Assembly: GCA_002354335.1 (NCBI GenBank) | Contig: DELI01000034.1 | Coordinates: 1 to 60,771 of the forward strand | DNA from: Sphingobacterium sp. UBA2700 | GTDB lineage: Bacteria; Bacteroidota; Bacteroidia; Sphingobacteriales; Sphingobacteriaceae | Length of the DNA: 60,771 nt | Direction: 5' to 3' | Shown: one piece after another, positions 1 through 7,835 of the stretch | Layout of the letters: the number at the start of each line of letters is the position of its first letter | Position numbering within the stretch: position 1 is the stretch's first letter | Notes under the pieces: generated by a model | Told to the model about the DNA's origin: nothing | The model's input: the letters and a program-made list of their open reading frames with translations, nothing else | Database searches by the model: none | Program-made: the position numbers and the translations under genes

Positions 1-52
1 CTTTTTAGACAGCCCCTTCTATTTATGTCGTTTCTTCTAAAAATATTGTATA

Positions 53-901
53 CTAATCTACTTTTTTGAAAAAAGTAGGAACTTTTAAATTATTCGCGAT
101 CACCTTTGGAAGGCTTCTTGAAAACAAGTTACGGAAAAAACTCTTTCGTGTGTAAGAGACCAGTAACACGTCAACATCTTCGTCTTCAACCAACCTTTCG
201 ACTGCATATGTAATTGGTATGTTTACATCCAGGCGATTGACCATTTCGTAATCGTGGTAAGTTACCTCATTGCTGCCCAACGCTTTCATCACCTTCTCTT
301 TCCAAAAAGTTATATCTTCGCTATTGGGTCTCCGTGCAGCTTCATTGATATGTAGCAGGGATACTTTCAGACTTGGACTGGTTCGTGCAATGAACTCATC
401 TAATATATCGATGTCGTTGTCTTTAAAATTGGTTAAAACACCGATTTTTTCTAATCTAAACTCGCCGTAATTTGCCGGAACAGCCAGAACGCCAATCGGT
501 GAATGGCGTATCAGCTCGTACGTATTGCTACCGATAGCGACATTGACCAATCCACTGGCGCCTTTTGTGCCCATCACAATAAACTTAATCGAGTTTTCAT
601 CAATTAGACTGAGAACGATATCATTCAGGTTGCCTTCCATGCAAGCTGCTGTGCTATCAATATCTGGATAGGCGCCTTTAAAGCGATTGTAGAAAATTTC
701 CATATCGTCTTCCGCGGCAGCGATATTGTGTTTACTTACTTCATCTTTAAACTCTTGTGTGGCAAGCAATCGTGAGAACGTTTGATAGACATGGAGAATC
801 TGAATACTCCAGTCATACTTCTTCGCTAATTCTGCAGCGTACTGGGCGGCAACCCATGCATTCTCTGAAAAATCGGTAGGGACGAGTAAGGCATGTTTCA
901 T
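53..901 (-). CDS. universal stress protein, tandem UspA domains
   Basis: A 282-residue protein made of two Usp domains (about 1-145 and 150-282). Domain 1 opens with the typical ALLVPTDFS strand and carries the ATP-binding signature G-x2-G-x9-G-S at G111, G114, G124 and S125, so nucleotide binding is likely; domain 2 lacks a clear copy of that signature. Usp proteins are cytoplasmic and act in stress endurance, but the ligand and partner cannot be read from sequence. A second tandem Usp protein lies at 1547-2395 on the same strand, separated by a small gene and a 405-base gap, and this gene has its own promoter at 927-958. Family assignment is firm; the specific role is open. Confidence 0.93.
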   Translation of the reverse strand: MKHALLVPTDFSENAWVAAQYAAELAKKYDWSIQILHVYQTFSRLLATQEFKDEVSKHNIAAAEDDMEIFYNRFKGAYPDIDSTAACMEGNLNDIVLSLIDENSIKFIVMGTKGASGLVNVAIGSNTYELIRHSPIGVLAVPANYGEFRLEKIGVLTNFKDNDIDILDEFIARTSPSLKVSLLHINEAARRPNSEDITFWKEKVMKALGSNEVTYHDYEMVNRLDVNIPITYAVERLVEDEDVDVLLVSYTRKSFFRNLFSRSLPKVIANNLKVPTFFKKVD

Positions 902-926
902 GATGGGAAAATTAAAAGGTTATTAT

Positions 927-958
927 CAAATATACCCAAATCGTTGGCTGGAAGCAAA
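927..958 (-). promoter_or_regulatory. promoter of the downstream universal stress gene
   Basis: On the minus strand a TTTG (955-958) is followed after exactly 20 bases by TATATTTG (927-934), a full match to the Bacteroidota -33/-7 consensus. The -7 box ends 25 bases before the start codon at 901. The gene is therefore probably transcribed separately from the upstream Usp gene. Confidence 0.7.
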
Positions 959-1079
959 TTAACGGGATGGGAAATGTGGTTATATTGCCACTTAAAATGG
1001 TTTTCTTGTTAAAAATTGTTAAGGTGAAGCGTCAAAAATACGATAGGGGAGATCGCCTCGTTATTATTATAGCAAAAGC

Positions 1080-1174
1080 GCACAGCAAGTGAGTAATAAG
1101 AGTAAGTAATTTCATAATTAGGTTAATAATTGGTTTGTTAAAAATCCTGAGGACCCCAACCTCAGGATTTTTTA
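1080..1174 (+). ncRNA. candidate small RNA, copy A of a three-copy family
   Basis: The segment contains the block TAGGTTAATAATTGGTT (within 1110-1140) shared with 36116-36146 (+) and 45881-45912 (-). It is followed directly by an intrinsic terminator: stem AAAATCCTGAGG (1141-1152) and its complement at 1160-1171, loop ACCCCAA, then a T-run to 1173. The strand is opposite to both neighbouring genes, so it cannot be their terminator in the usual sense. The putative 5' end lies near 1100-1110, downstream of GCAC-N6-TG at 1080-1091, a spacing also present in the other two copies. I do not recognise a named RNA family. No reading frame spans the block. Confidence 0.6.
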
Positions 1175-1221
1175 TTTGTGAATATTTTCCAACAAACCAC
1201 GATCATAAATTTTGCATGCTA

Positions 1222-1309
1222 ATGTCTAAAATCTAAAATCTAATATCTCAATTCTCCCCTCTACTTCCCACCCTAGGTCTAAATACTAACTACTCAATAC
1301 TAACTACTA
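1222..1309. repeat. interspersed composite repeat, copy 1 (partial)
   Basis: Carries a run of TCTAAAATCTAAAATCTAAT-type units, then the core TTCCCACCCTAGGTCTA (1265-1281) and tandem AATACTAACTACT units to 1309. The same parts occur in the same order at 14089-14424, 35691-35923 and, cut by the window edge, from 60718. The TAG stop of the small gene at 1307-1543 lies inside the terminal unit, so the repeat abuts or forms the end of that gene. Confidence 0.7.
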
Positions 1310-1543
1310 TTTCAGCATCATGGCTTCTTTATGGTTCAACACTTGTTGGTAGGTTGGATCACCATGTAGAAATAGGCTTTCATGAAAAGGAGCGGGAATC
1401 AAAACCTTAGCTTCGAACTTATCGAGCGGGATAAAGAATAACACGCCGTGTGAAACCGATTTATCATCGATTATCTGGGTGTATTTGCTGGCCTTGTCTC
1501 CAAGCTTTTTCTCTTTCTCTAGTTTCTTAATCAATAGTTGCAT
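1307..1543 (-). CDS. small hypothetical protein downstream of Usp
   Basis: A 78-residue frame starting 3 bases after the stop of the Usp gene at 1547-2395, on the same strand, which suggests translational coupling in one mRNA. The N-terminal 20 residues are lysine/glutamate-rich and probably helical; the middle part (residues 30-60: hydrophobic strands with VLFFIPL and AKVLIPAPF) looks like a small alpha/beta fold. No signal peptide or membrane segment is visible. I recognise no family. Its last codons run into an interspersed repeat, so the natural C-terminus may have been altered by repeat insertion. The evidence that it is real is position and composition only. Confidence 0.6.
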   Translation of the reverse strand: MQLLIKKLEKEKKLGDKASKYTQIIDDKSVSHGVLFFIPLDKFEAKVLIPAPFHESLFLHGDPTYQQVLNHKEAMMLK

Positions 1544-1546
1544 ATC

Positions 1547-2395
1547 TTATTTTTCCTCATGGAATACTAAAATAGGAACTTTGGAGTGAAATGCTAGGTT
1601 ATTGCTAATGCTATTGTTAAACATACGATCGAAAAAGCTCCTATTGCGTTTCACAACAGCCAGGATGTCAATATTGTTTTCCAATAGGTATGTTGTGATG
1701 GTATTTTCTATGCTTTCTACTTCGTCGAGTAATACATAATTGATGTCTTCGTTAGGAAACTCATGTCGCCAGTTTTCTGTCTGCAATAAAACATCAGCGA
1801 TTTTTGAGTTGTGAAGGATGTTTAAGCAATCCAGTCTGGCATTGACTGCTCTTGCCATGATTATTGCTTCACGGAGCGCTGGTTTATCTTTTTCGCGGAA
1901 GAGCGTAGTGAACACTACGCGGTTGATACCTTGGTATTTTGCATGAGGAGGCACCGCTAATACTGGGTTTTGTATGTTTTTGATCACATTGACGGTATTC
2001 GATCCAATGATTTTGGATAGGAATCCACTTTCTCCGTGGGTACCCATCACGACCAGGTGTATTTTCTCGCGATCCACAATCTTTCTCACCACTGAAGCCA
2101 CAGGTCCTTCCTCAAATAGGAAAACTAGCTCTACATCGGAAGCATCCTCCGCTTCAGCAATCTTCCGCATGCCCTGGGTTTTCTTTTTATACGTTTCGAA
2201 TTGGTTCAGTTCGATGGATTGATAAACCTCTCCAATTAATTCAGGCTGACCGGCATGTGTCGCGGATAATACGGGCTCTACATACGTGTATAACACATAT
2301 ATCTTTGCATCGATCGACTTGGCGATGTGCAAAGCATAGACGAATGCATTTGTTGCAATGTCTGAAAAATCGGTTGGGAATAATAGGGCTCTCAT
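1547..2395 (-). CDS. universal stress protein, tandem UspA domains
   Basis: A 282-residue two-domain Usp protein (about 1-145 and 150-282), a paralogue of the protein at 53-901. The ATP-binding signature G-x2-G-x9-G-S is complete in domain 1 (G118, G121, G131, S132 counted from the ATG at 2395). The frame is open to a GTG at 2416, but the ATG at 2395 aligns with the start of the paralogue and has AAAGAAAG just upstream, so I prefer it. It is followed after 3 bases by the small gene at 1307-1543. Function is probably a nucleotide-dependent stress regulator; nothing in the sequence identifies the stress. Confidence 0.92.
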   Translation of the reverse strand: MRALLFPTDFSDIATNAFVYALHIAKSIDAKIYVLYTYVEPVLSATHAGQPELIGEVYQSIELNQFETYKKKTQGMRKIAEAEDASDVELVFLFEEGPVASVVRKIVDREKIHLVVMGTHGESGFLSKIIGSNTVNVIKNIQNPVLAVPPHAKYQGINRVVFTTLFREKDKPALREAIIMARAVNARLDCLNILHNSKIADVLLQTENWRHEFPNEDINYVLLDEVESIENTITTYLLENNIDILAVVKRNRSFFDRMFNNSISNNLAFHSKVPILVFHEEK

Positions 2396-2607
2396 GGTCT
2401 TTCTTTTTTGTGTCACTTAAATTTACCAAATATTAAGCAGATTGATAATGATAGCAGTCATTATTTCAGTTTATCCTGTAGCATTTTGCTAAGATTTTAC
2501 GTACTCCTAATAAAATAAGTAATTTTGAGGTAATGTTATGGAATAAGGCTAATTAAACGATTTTAGGAAGAGAAGAAATTATGTCAGTATTGGAGCTTAG
2601 ATAACCA

Positions 2608-3216
2608 GTGGGAATTTTAAATAAATACCTTGGAAATAGCACCCCATTGAACCTTAGAGTTGCTTTGGATAAGTGTGCTGTGTCTAACTCAGAGAAGGGC
2701 AAGGCTTACTTGTACAAGAAATATTATGGCTATGTGATGGCCATTGTATTTCGTTACATGAAGCATGAGATGGAAGCAGAGGAACTGACGAATGAGTGTT
2801 TCGTAAAGATATTTTCTAAGATCGAAAGTTTTAGCGTTCATGAGGATGACACCGTTCTGGAGAAGACCTTTAAAGCCTGGATCGGGCGGATTGCTGTAAA
2901 TACCTCAATTGATGCACTTCGCGTTCGCAAGCAGATGTATATGCTCGACGATCTGAACGGTAGTGACACCCTACACTTTTCGGTCGAAGCGGATACCCGT
3001 TTAGAGTACAACGACATTATTGCGCTAATTCGCGAACTGCCGGATATCCAACGAACGATATTCAATATGTATGAAATTGAAGGCTACTCGCATGATGAGA
3101 TCGCCAGAGAATTAAGCATACCAGAGAGCACATCAAGAACTTATTTGACAAGAGCGAAGCAAAAGCTAAGGAAGCTTTATGCAACGCGTATCGATTTAGA
3201 AAGAATACAATCCTGA
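2608..3216 (+). CDS. RNA polymerase ECF-type sigma factor
   Basis: A 202-residue sigma-70 family protein of the extracytoplasmic-function type. Region 2 spans about residues 34-108 (AYLYKKYYGYVMAIVFRYM at its start, WIGRIAVNTSIDALR at its end) and region 4 about 144-187, with the helix-turn-helix GYSHDEIARELSIPESTSR. It should direct core polymerase to a dedicated regulon. The start is a GTG: an in-frame TAA at 2602-2604 rules out anything longer, and AGGAAGAGAAG lies upstream. The next gene begins 13 bases after the stop and has an anti-sigma-like N-terminus, so the two probably form a sigma/anti-sigma pair. There is no FecR-type gene nearby. Confidence 0.95.
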   Translation: MGILNKYLGNSTPLNLRVALDKCAVSNSEKGKAYLYKKYYGYVMAIVFRYMKHEMEAEELTNECFVKIFSKIESFSVHEDDTVLEKTFKAWIGRIAVNTSIDALRVRKQMYMLDDLNGSDTLHFSVEADTRLEYNDIIALIRELPDIQRTIFNMYEIEGYSHDEIARELSIPESTSRTYLTRAKQKLRKLYATRIDLERIQS

Positions 3217-3229
3217 TTCGTAGAGAAAA

Positions 3230-4567
3230 ATGGAAAGCAACAAGAATAAAGACATTATTGATCACATTGTTAGGTCGTTAAGGGATAAGGAGGAGCTACC
3301 TTATCGCGAAGGTGCTTGGGAGAAATTCCAAAGCACCCAATTTGCACCTAAGCGTACAAAGGCCGGCTATTACTATTGGGCTGCTAGTGCAGCTGCCGCC
3401 CTTTTAATTGCGTTTTTTGCAGTTAATAGATGGTCAGAAGCTCCTATTGGAGATCACACGCTTACATCAAACGATTCTAATCCGACCGAGCAAACGACGG
3501 TCCTGCCGGAATTAAATGATTCGCCGGCTGAAACGCCTCATGATTTGTCGGCAGCAAACTCCCTTAGCTCAGGGGTGATAACTGCCCAATCTACAGGGAA
3601 TCTAATAGGTTCCAATTCATCGAATACGAACAAGTATACTGTTGGAGATTTGCAGTTAGGAAGTTTACAGGCTGCGCATGTTGCTTTTGCGCCCTCCATG
3701 ATGAATATTCCTACTTTGAAGGCCGAAGGCGTTGAAGTAAGAAGTGTCGTAAATTTAACGAATACTAAACCTGTTCGTTCAGGAAATATTGAACATAGTA
3801 TGGCTTATCAAGCTGGCCAGTTTGCCATGCAAGCAGATTGGAAAGAGCCGAAGATTGGGCAGAAGAAATTTAGTTTTTCCGAAAAGTTCGATTTAGGATT
3901 ATTCGTTTCTCCAAGTTCGACAAACGAGCAGATGAACTTTGGAGGCGGTATGCTATTGGGCTATAACATCAGTAAAAATTTGAGCGTTCGCACGGGATTG
4001 GCTTATAATCAATATGAAGTTGGCTTAATGAAAGACCCGATTGGAGCCCCTGAGACACAGGTCCTCGCGACATCAGATGTTTTGGAACATGATGCTAAAT
4101 ATAGCATGGTCGCTACCCAAGCGAGCCGTACGATGGTTTTGCCGAATGTGAATGCAGTAAGTGGGAATGTTCAGGCTTTTGAAATTCCTTTAGAGGTGAA
4201 ATATAAAACCAATGCAGGATTATATGCATCTACAGGTATGACCTATGCTGTGGTACTCAATCAGAATCGTTATACCCACTTTATTGAAAATGCAAATGCT
4301 GATTTGTTCGAAAAAGGCTTGCCTACTACGTCGAAAGAAATGAATGATGCTGTACAGCCTGTGACGCGTAAGGTGAAAACTGACGAAGAAAATGTGAATA
4401 CCAATAACTTCGGTGGCTTCGTGAACTTTTCTATTGGAAAAGAGATGCGCGTGAATAAGCGGTTGAACCTGTCTGTAGAGCCTTATGTAAAACTACCTGT
4501 AGGTAGCTTTAAACGAGCGGATATGAATTATACAAACGGCGGTATCCGAATTATTACGAACTTTTAA
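3230..4567 (+). CDS. anti-sigma-like inner-membrane anchor joined to an outer-membrane beta-barrel
   Basis: A 445-residue protein with an unusual order of parts: a charged cytoplasmic-type N-terminus (1-45), one transmembrane segment (about 46-65, YYYWAASAAAALLIAFFAV), a Ser/Thr/Asn-rich linker (66-205) and a C-terminal porin-like barrel (about 213-445) with alternating beta strands that ends in IITNF, the terminal aromatic residue typical of outer membrane proteins. There is no cleavable signal peptide. Starting 13 bases after the sigma factor gene, it is a natural candidate for its anti-sigma factor and envelope sensor. Similar sigma-plus-barrel gene pairs are annotated in Sphingobacteriaceae as 'outer membrane beta-barrel protein'. 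The sensing role is inference. Confidence 0.8.
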   Translation: MESNKNKDIIDHIVRSLRDKEELPYREGAWEKFQSTQFAPKRTKAGYYYWAASAAAALLIAFFAVNRWSEAPIGDHTLTSNDSNPTEQTTVLPELNDSPAETPHDLSAANSLSSGVITAQSTGNLIGSNSSNTNKYTVGDLQLGSLQAAHVAFAPSMMNIPTLKAEGVEVRSVVNLTNTKPVRSGNIEHSMAYQAGQFAMQADWKEPKIGQKKFSFSEKFDLGLFVSPSSTNEQMNFGGGMLLGYNISKNLSVRTGLAYNQYEVGLMKDPIGAPETQVLATSDVLEHDAKYSMVATQASRTMVLPNVNAVSGNVQAFEIPLEVKYKTNAGLYASTGMTYAVVLNQNRYTHFIENANADLFEKGLPTTSKEMNDAVQPVTRKVKTDEENVNTNNFGGFVNFSIGKEMRVNKRLNLSVEPYVKLPVGSFKRADMNYTNGGIRIITNF

Positions 4568-4575
4568 GTCGAAGT

Positions 4576-5187
4576 CTATAGTTGATCGATTCTAACCCAA
4601 GACATTCCTGCAGCGATGGCGCCTTGAACCCCAGGGTCGCCGTCCTCGAATACTAAACAGTCTTTAGGATCTACCTGTAAATGTTCTGCCGCCAATAGGA
4701 AGGGTTGAGGTGATGGCTTTCCAAACTCCGTGTCTCCAGCACAAACTAATGTTTCATATTTCCCTTTCACATCAATAACATCTAAGGTGATATTTAATGT
4801 TGAGCGTGTCCCGCCAGATACAACACCTATTTTCTTAATGCCATGGTAATCCAATAACACTTGGCGAACGAAGTCTACGGGTTGGGTTTGTTGGATAAAG
4901 TCTTGAATGAATATGGCAGATTTCCTTTTGGCAAAAACTCCATAATCTAATGTTACATGATAGCGCTTACTGATCTCTTCAGCAACGGCAATGGTTGGCC
5001 ATCCAGCAGTTTCGTCGATCAAGTCGGGGTCTAAATCAACACCATATTCTTTAGAAACAGCAACATAAGCCGCTTTGTGCGCGTAGATATTGTCGGCTAA
5101 TGTGCCGTCGACATCAAACAATAAAGCTTTGAAGGGAGAGGAGAGTTCTTTTAGTTTAAGGTATTTGTGCAACGATTGTTCATTCAT
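4576..5187 (-). CDS. HAD-superfamily hydrolase, beta-phosphoglucomutase-like
   Basis: A 203-residue phosphatase or phosphomutase of the HAD superfamily. The nucleophile motif DVDGT sits at residues 25-29, the cap domain follows (about 40-100), motif II is SGGT and motif IV is EDGDPGVQGA near the C-terminus. The substrate is probably a small phosphorylated metabolite; closest relatives by motif layout are the beta-phosphoglucomutase/CbbY group. The frame extends upstream to 5232, but that part overlaps the terminator of the upstream gene and precedes the -7 box, so the ATG at 5187 is the likely start. It is convergent with the sigma-linked barrel gene, 8 bases apart. Confidence 0.9.
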   Translation of the reverse strand: MNEQSLHKYLKLKELSSPFKALLFDVDGTLADNIYAHKAAYVAVSKEYGVDLDPDLIDETAGWPTIAVAEEISKRYHVTLDYGVFAKRKSAIFIQDFIQQTQPVDFVRQVLLDYHGIKKIGVVSGGTRSTLNITLDVIDVKGKYETLVCAGDTEFGKPSPQPFLLAAEHLQVDPKDCLVFEDGDPGVQGAIAAGMSWVRIDQL

Positions 5188-5191
5188 GGCA

Positions 5192-5199
5192 CAAAGGTA
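5192..5199 (-). promoter_or_regulatory. -7 box directly before the HAD start codon
   Basis: TACCTTTG on the minus strand matches the Bacteroidota TAnnTTTG box and is followed by only 4 bases before the ATG at 5187. Transcription would begin at or beside the start codon, giving a leaderless mRNA. The -33 region is occupied by the proline dehydrogenase terminator hairpin. Confidence 0.6.
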
Positions 5200-5229
5200 A
5201 GAAAGTCTCCGCAATTGGGAGACTTTCTT
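5199..5229 (-). terminator. terminator of the proline dehydrogenase gene
   Basis: A perfect 12-bp inverted repeat (AAGAAAGTCTCC at 5199-5210, its complement at 5218-5229, 7-base loop) starts 10 bases after the stop codon at 5239. On the minus strand the 3' arm ends in TTTCTT. Its outer edge touches the -7 box of the HAD gene. Confidence 0.7.
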
Positions 5230-5238
5230 CAAGTTGAA

Positions 5239-6429
5239 TTATCTTGATGCTTTACGGCGTTTAAGCTCTTTCATAATTAAGCTTAACTCGCGTCCAGTCT
5301 GTCCTCCAACCGAGGTGTTTTCTTGCGCACGACGGAATAGATAAGGCATTACAGATTTCACAGGGCCGTATGGCATGTATTTAGCGACATTGTATCCCGA
5401 TGCACCTAAATTGAACGACAGGTTATCTGACATTCCTAGCAATTGTGCGAAGAACACATGCGGGTGGTTATGTGGGATATTACGTTTTTCTAGTTCTTCC
5501 GTTAGGATTCGACACGATTCTTCGTTGTGCGTACCTGCCATGAAACCGATACGATCGATATGATCCAACATAAAGTAGATTGCATCGTTGTAGTCTGTAT
5601 CGGAAGCCGGTTTGTTGGGTTGAATTGGCGATTGATAGCCATTTTCTTTAGCTCTTCCACGCTCAATTTCCATATAAGCTCCACGTACGATTTTAGCACC
5701 CAAGAAGAAGTTTTGCGTCTCGGCGTATGCAAAATCAGCCTTCAATGAAGCTAGCTTGTCGTGTCTGTATAATTGATAGGTGTTATAAACAATCGGTTTT
5801 TGCTGATTGTATTTTTCCATCATCTCTCTAGCGATATCGTCGATAGTGTCTTGGATCCAAGAGTGCTCCGCATCGATAAGTACAGGGATATCCGCCTCAT
5901 AACAGGCTTTGCAAATTTGATCACAACGATCGTACAAACGCTCGTACTCTGCTTTTTCCTCGCTTGTTAAAGGCTGTTTAGCATCAATTTTCGCGAATAA
6001 ATCAAATCGACCAAGTCCTGTAGGCTTGAATACACAGAAAGAAATCAACGGATTTGTTTTTGCAGAAACAACGGTTCTAAGGATCTCTTTGCAAGTTTCG
6101 TCGAAACTAGCTTCCGAATCTTCGCCTTCCACGGAATAATCTAGGATCGTCGTGACATTCCCTTTACCTAGATCTTGGATGGCTTGATAACAGTCGTCGA
6201 TACTTTCGCCACCACAGAATTGTTTATAAATTGTGTTTTTAATGATTCCTGTTATTGGAAGTCCAATATTCAGGGAGAAATTGGTAATGGGAGTACCAAT
6301 TTTAATCAAGGTATTGCTTGCTACCATTTTGAACAACCAATAAGCCTTGTTTAAATCTTTGTCACTTTTGTTTTTAAAAGCGATTTCGGTATTGTTAAAG
6401 TCAAGCTTTGTAGGCGTTGATATATCCAT
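5239..6429 (-). CDS. proline dehydrogenase
   Basis: A 396-residue FAD-dependent proline dehydrogenase, the monofunctional PutA-type beta8-alpha8 barrel that oxidises proline to pyrroline-5-carboxylate as the first step of proline catabolism. Recognisable signatures are VLIDAEHSW in the middle of the barrel, KIVRGAYM (substrate and flavin contacts) and the C-terminal LFRRAQENTS, which holds the arginines that bind the proline carboxylate. Length fits the Bacteroidota form. A minus-strand TACTTTTG box lies about 25 bases before the ATG. The pyrroline-5-carboxylate dehydrogenase gene is not adjacent. A perfect-stem terminator follows at 5199-5229. Confidence 0.95.
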   Translation of the reverse strand: MDISTPTKLDFNNTEIAFKNKSDKDLNKAYWLFKMVASNTLIKIGTPITNFSLNIGLPITGIIKNTIYKQFCGGESIDDCYQAIQDLGKGNVTTILDYSVEGEDSEASFDETCKEILRTVVSAKTNPLISFCVFKPTGLGRFDLFAKIDAKQPLTSEEKAEYERLYDRCDQICKACYEADIPVLIDAEHSWIQDTIDDIAREMMEKYNQQKPIVYNTYQLYRHDKLASLKADFAYAETQNFFLGAKIVRGAYMEIERGRAKENGYQSPIQPNKPASDTDYNDAIYFMLDHIDRIGFMAGTHNEESCRILTEELEKRNIPHNHPHVFFAQLLGMSDNLSFNLGASGYNVAKYMPYGPVKSVMPYLFRRAQENTSVGGQTGRELSLIMKELKRRKASR

Positions 6430-6493
6430 GATACTATATTTTATATATTCTGCAAAAGTAGTTAATTAATTGTAGATTATTTTAATGTGAAGG

Positions 6494-6523
6494 TTGTAAA
6501 AAGTTGGCAATTGCATATTTTTG
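6494..6523 (+). promoter_or_regulatory. promoter of the S4-domain gene
   Basis: TTG (6494-6496), a 19-base spacer and TATTTTTG (6516-6523) match the -33/-7 consensus exactly. Only 3 bases separate the -7 box from the ATG at 6527, so the mRNA is expected to be leaderless. Confidence 0.7.
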
Positions 6524-6526
6524 TTT

Positions 6527-6733
6527 ATGCAAACGTTTACATTAAAAGGGGAGTTCATTCAGATGATCCAATTATTGAAAGTCATGAATTGGGTTGAACA
6601 TGGTGCTATGGCTCAATGGGTCGTAGAAGAGGGCTTGGTTAAATACAATGGCGAGGTCGATCTGAGAAAGCGCTTGAAAGTGAAAGTAGGAGATGTCGTC
6701 GAATTTGATGGTAATAAAGTAAAGATAATTTAA
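6527..6733 (+). CDS. S4-domain RNA-binding protein, YbcJ-like
   Basis: A 68-residue single-domain protein of the S4 superfamily (small basic RNA-binding fold found in ribosomal protein S4 and pseudouridine synthases). The pattern LLKVMNWVEHGAMAQWVVEEGLVKYNGEVDLRKR is cut here to its key parts: GAMAQWVVEEGLVKYNGE followed by KVKVGDVVEFDG, the usual second strand pair. E. coli YbcJ has the same size and layout and binds RNA; the target here is unknown. The frame could start at TTG 6521, but ATG 6527 fits the family and the promoter. It lies 35 bases ahead of aroB and may be cotranscribed with it. Confidence 0.88.
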   Translation: MQTFTLKGEFIQMIQLLKVMNWVEHGAMAQWVVEEGLVKYNGEVDLRKRLKVKVGDVVEFDGNKVKII

Positions 6734-6768
6734 CGTTAAAAATCCTATCTTTAGGCTGAAATTACATT

Positions 6769-7833
6769 ATGAAAAAGATAACAAGCTTAGGTTATGACGT
6801 GGTGTTTGAAGACGATTTGAACGAACTACAGTCTTTTTTGATTGATCATGACTACTCCCAACTATTAATACTTGTAGACCGTAATACCAATGATCACTGC
6901 TTACCCGTGTTACAGGCGTCCATTCCAGACATCTTGGATTATGACATTATCGAAGTAGATCCCGGCGAAGAAAATAAGAATATCGATTTCTGTATCGGTG
7001 TATGGAAGACCATGCTTGATTTCGGCGCTGATCGCAAAGCTTTGATGTTAAATCTCGGGGGCGGTGTTGTTACAGACATGGGTGGATTTGCTGCAGCAAC
7101 TTACAAGCGTGGGATAGACTTTATTAATGTGCCGACAACATTGCTATCGCAGGTTGATGCTTCAGTAGGAGGAAAGACAGGTATTGATCTAGACAACGTA
7201 AAGAATATCATCGGAACTTTCACGCAGCCTCAAGCTGTATTTATCTCTACAGCATTTTTGAAAACCTTAGATGAAAGACAGATACGTTCCGGTTTTGCAG
7301 AAATCATCAAGCATGGTTTAATTCAAGATAAAGATCTATACAATAAATGTAAATCTCTAACCCTGCCAGTCGTGCCGAATGAGATTATATTCGAATCAGT
7401 ACAGATTAAGAATAAGGTAATTACGGAAGATCCAACAGAAAAAGGATTGCGTAAAATCTTAAACTTCGGACACACGATAGGGCATGCAATTGAAGGATAT
7501 TCTTTAGTGAATGATCAGTCCCCGCTACTACATGGCGAAGCTATTGCTATCGGGATGATCTGCGAAGCGTACTTATCCCGCCGAGTAAATAATCTTGATG
7601 AGACCGAATTGGAGGATATTTCGCACTATTTGAACGCTATCTACCCGTCCTACTCAATCGATCCATCAATATATCCTGTACTAATAGACTTGATGCGCAA
7701 TGACAAGAAGAACGAGAATAACCAATTAGGCTTCGCCTTGTTGAGAAATATTGGCAACTGCGATTACAATAAATATGTCGATGAAGATCTAATAATTGAA
7801 AGCTTAGATTACTATAGAAACTTAACAAATTAA
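6769..7833 (+). CDS. aroB: 3-dehydroquinate synthase
   Basis: A 354-residue enzyme of the shikimate pathway that converts DAHP to 3-dehydroquinate using NAD and a divalent metal. The NAD-binding glycine stretch LGGGVVTDMGGFAAATYKRG is clear, followed by the phosphate-contact loop PTTLLSQVDASVGGKTG. Metal ligands are in FAEIIKHGLI (Glu), FGHTIGHAIEG (His) and LLHGEAIAIGM (His). Length is typical of bacterial AroB. A weak -7 box (TATCTTTA, 6746-6753) precedes it. The ThuA-like gene follows after 2 bases, so the pair is probably one transcript ending at the terminator at 8581-8609. Confidence 0.97.
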   Translation: MKKITSLGYDVVFEDDLNELQSFLIDHDYSQLLILVDRNTNDHCLPVLQASIPDILDYDIIEVDPGEENKNIDFCIGVWKTMLDFGADRKALMLNLGGGVVTDMGGFAAATYKRGIDFINVPTTLLSQVDASVGGKTGIDLDNVKNIIGTFTQPQAVFISTAFLKTLDERQIRSGFAEIIKHGLIQDKDLYNKCKSLTLPVVPNEIIFESVQIKNKVITEDPTEKGLRKILNFGHTIGHAIEGYSLVNDQSPLLHGEAIAIGMICEAYLSRRVNNLDETELEDISHYLNAIYPSYSIDPSIYPVLIDLMRNDKKNENNQLGFALLRNIGNCDYNKYVDEDLIIESLDYYRNLTN

Positions 7834-7835
7834 GG

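Noticed and set aside
1080..1174. The terminator of RNA copy A considered as the terminator of a neighbouring gene
   Set aside because: Its T-run is on the plus strand while both neighbours are on the minus strand, and the same block-plus-terminator recurs at two other loci.
2581..2604. An 8-codon frame (ATG to TAA) just before the GTG start of the sigma factor gene
   Set aside because: It is in frame with the sigma gene and ends 3 bases before it; too short to claim as a leader peptide without evidence of translation.
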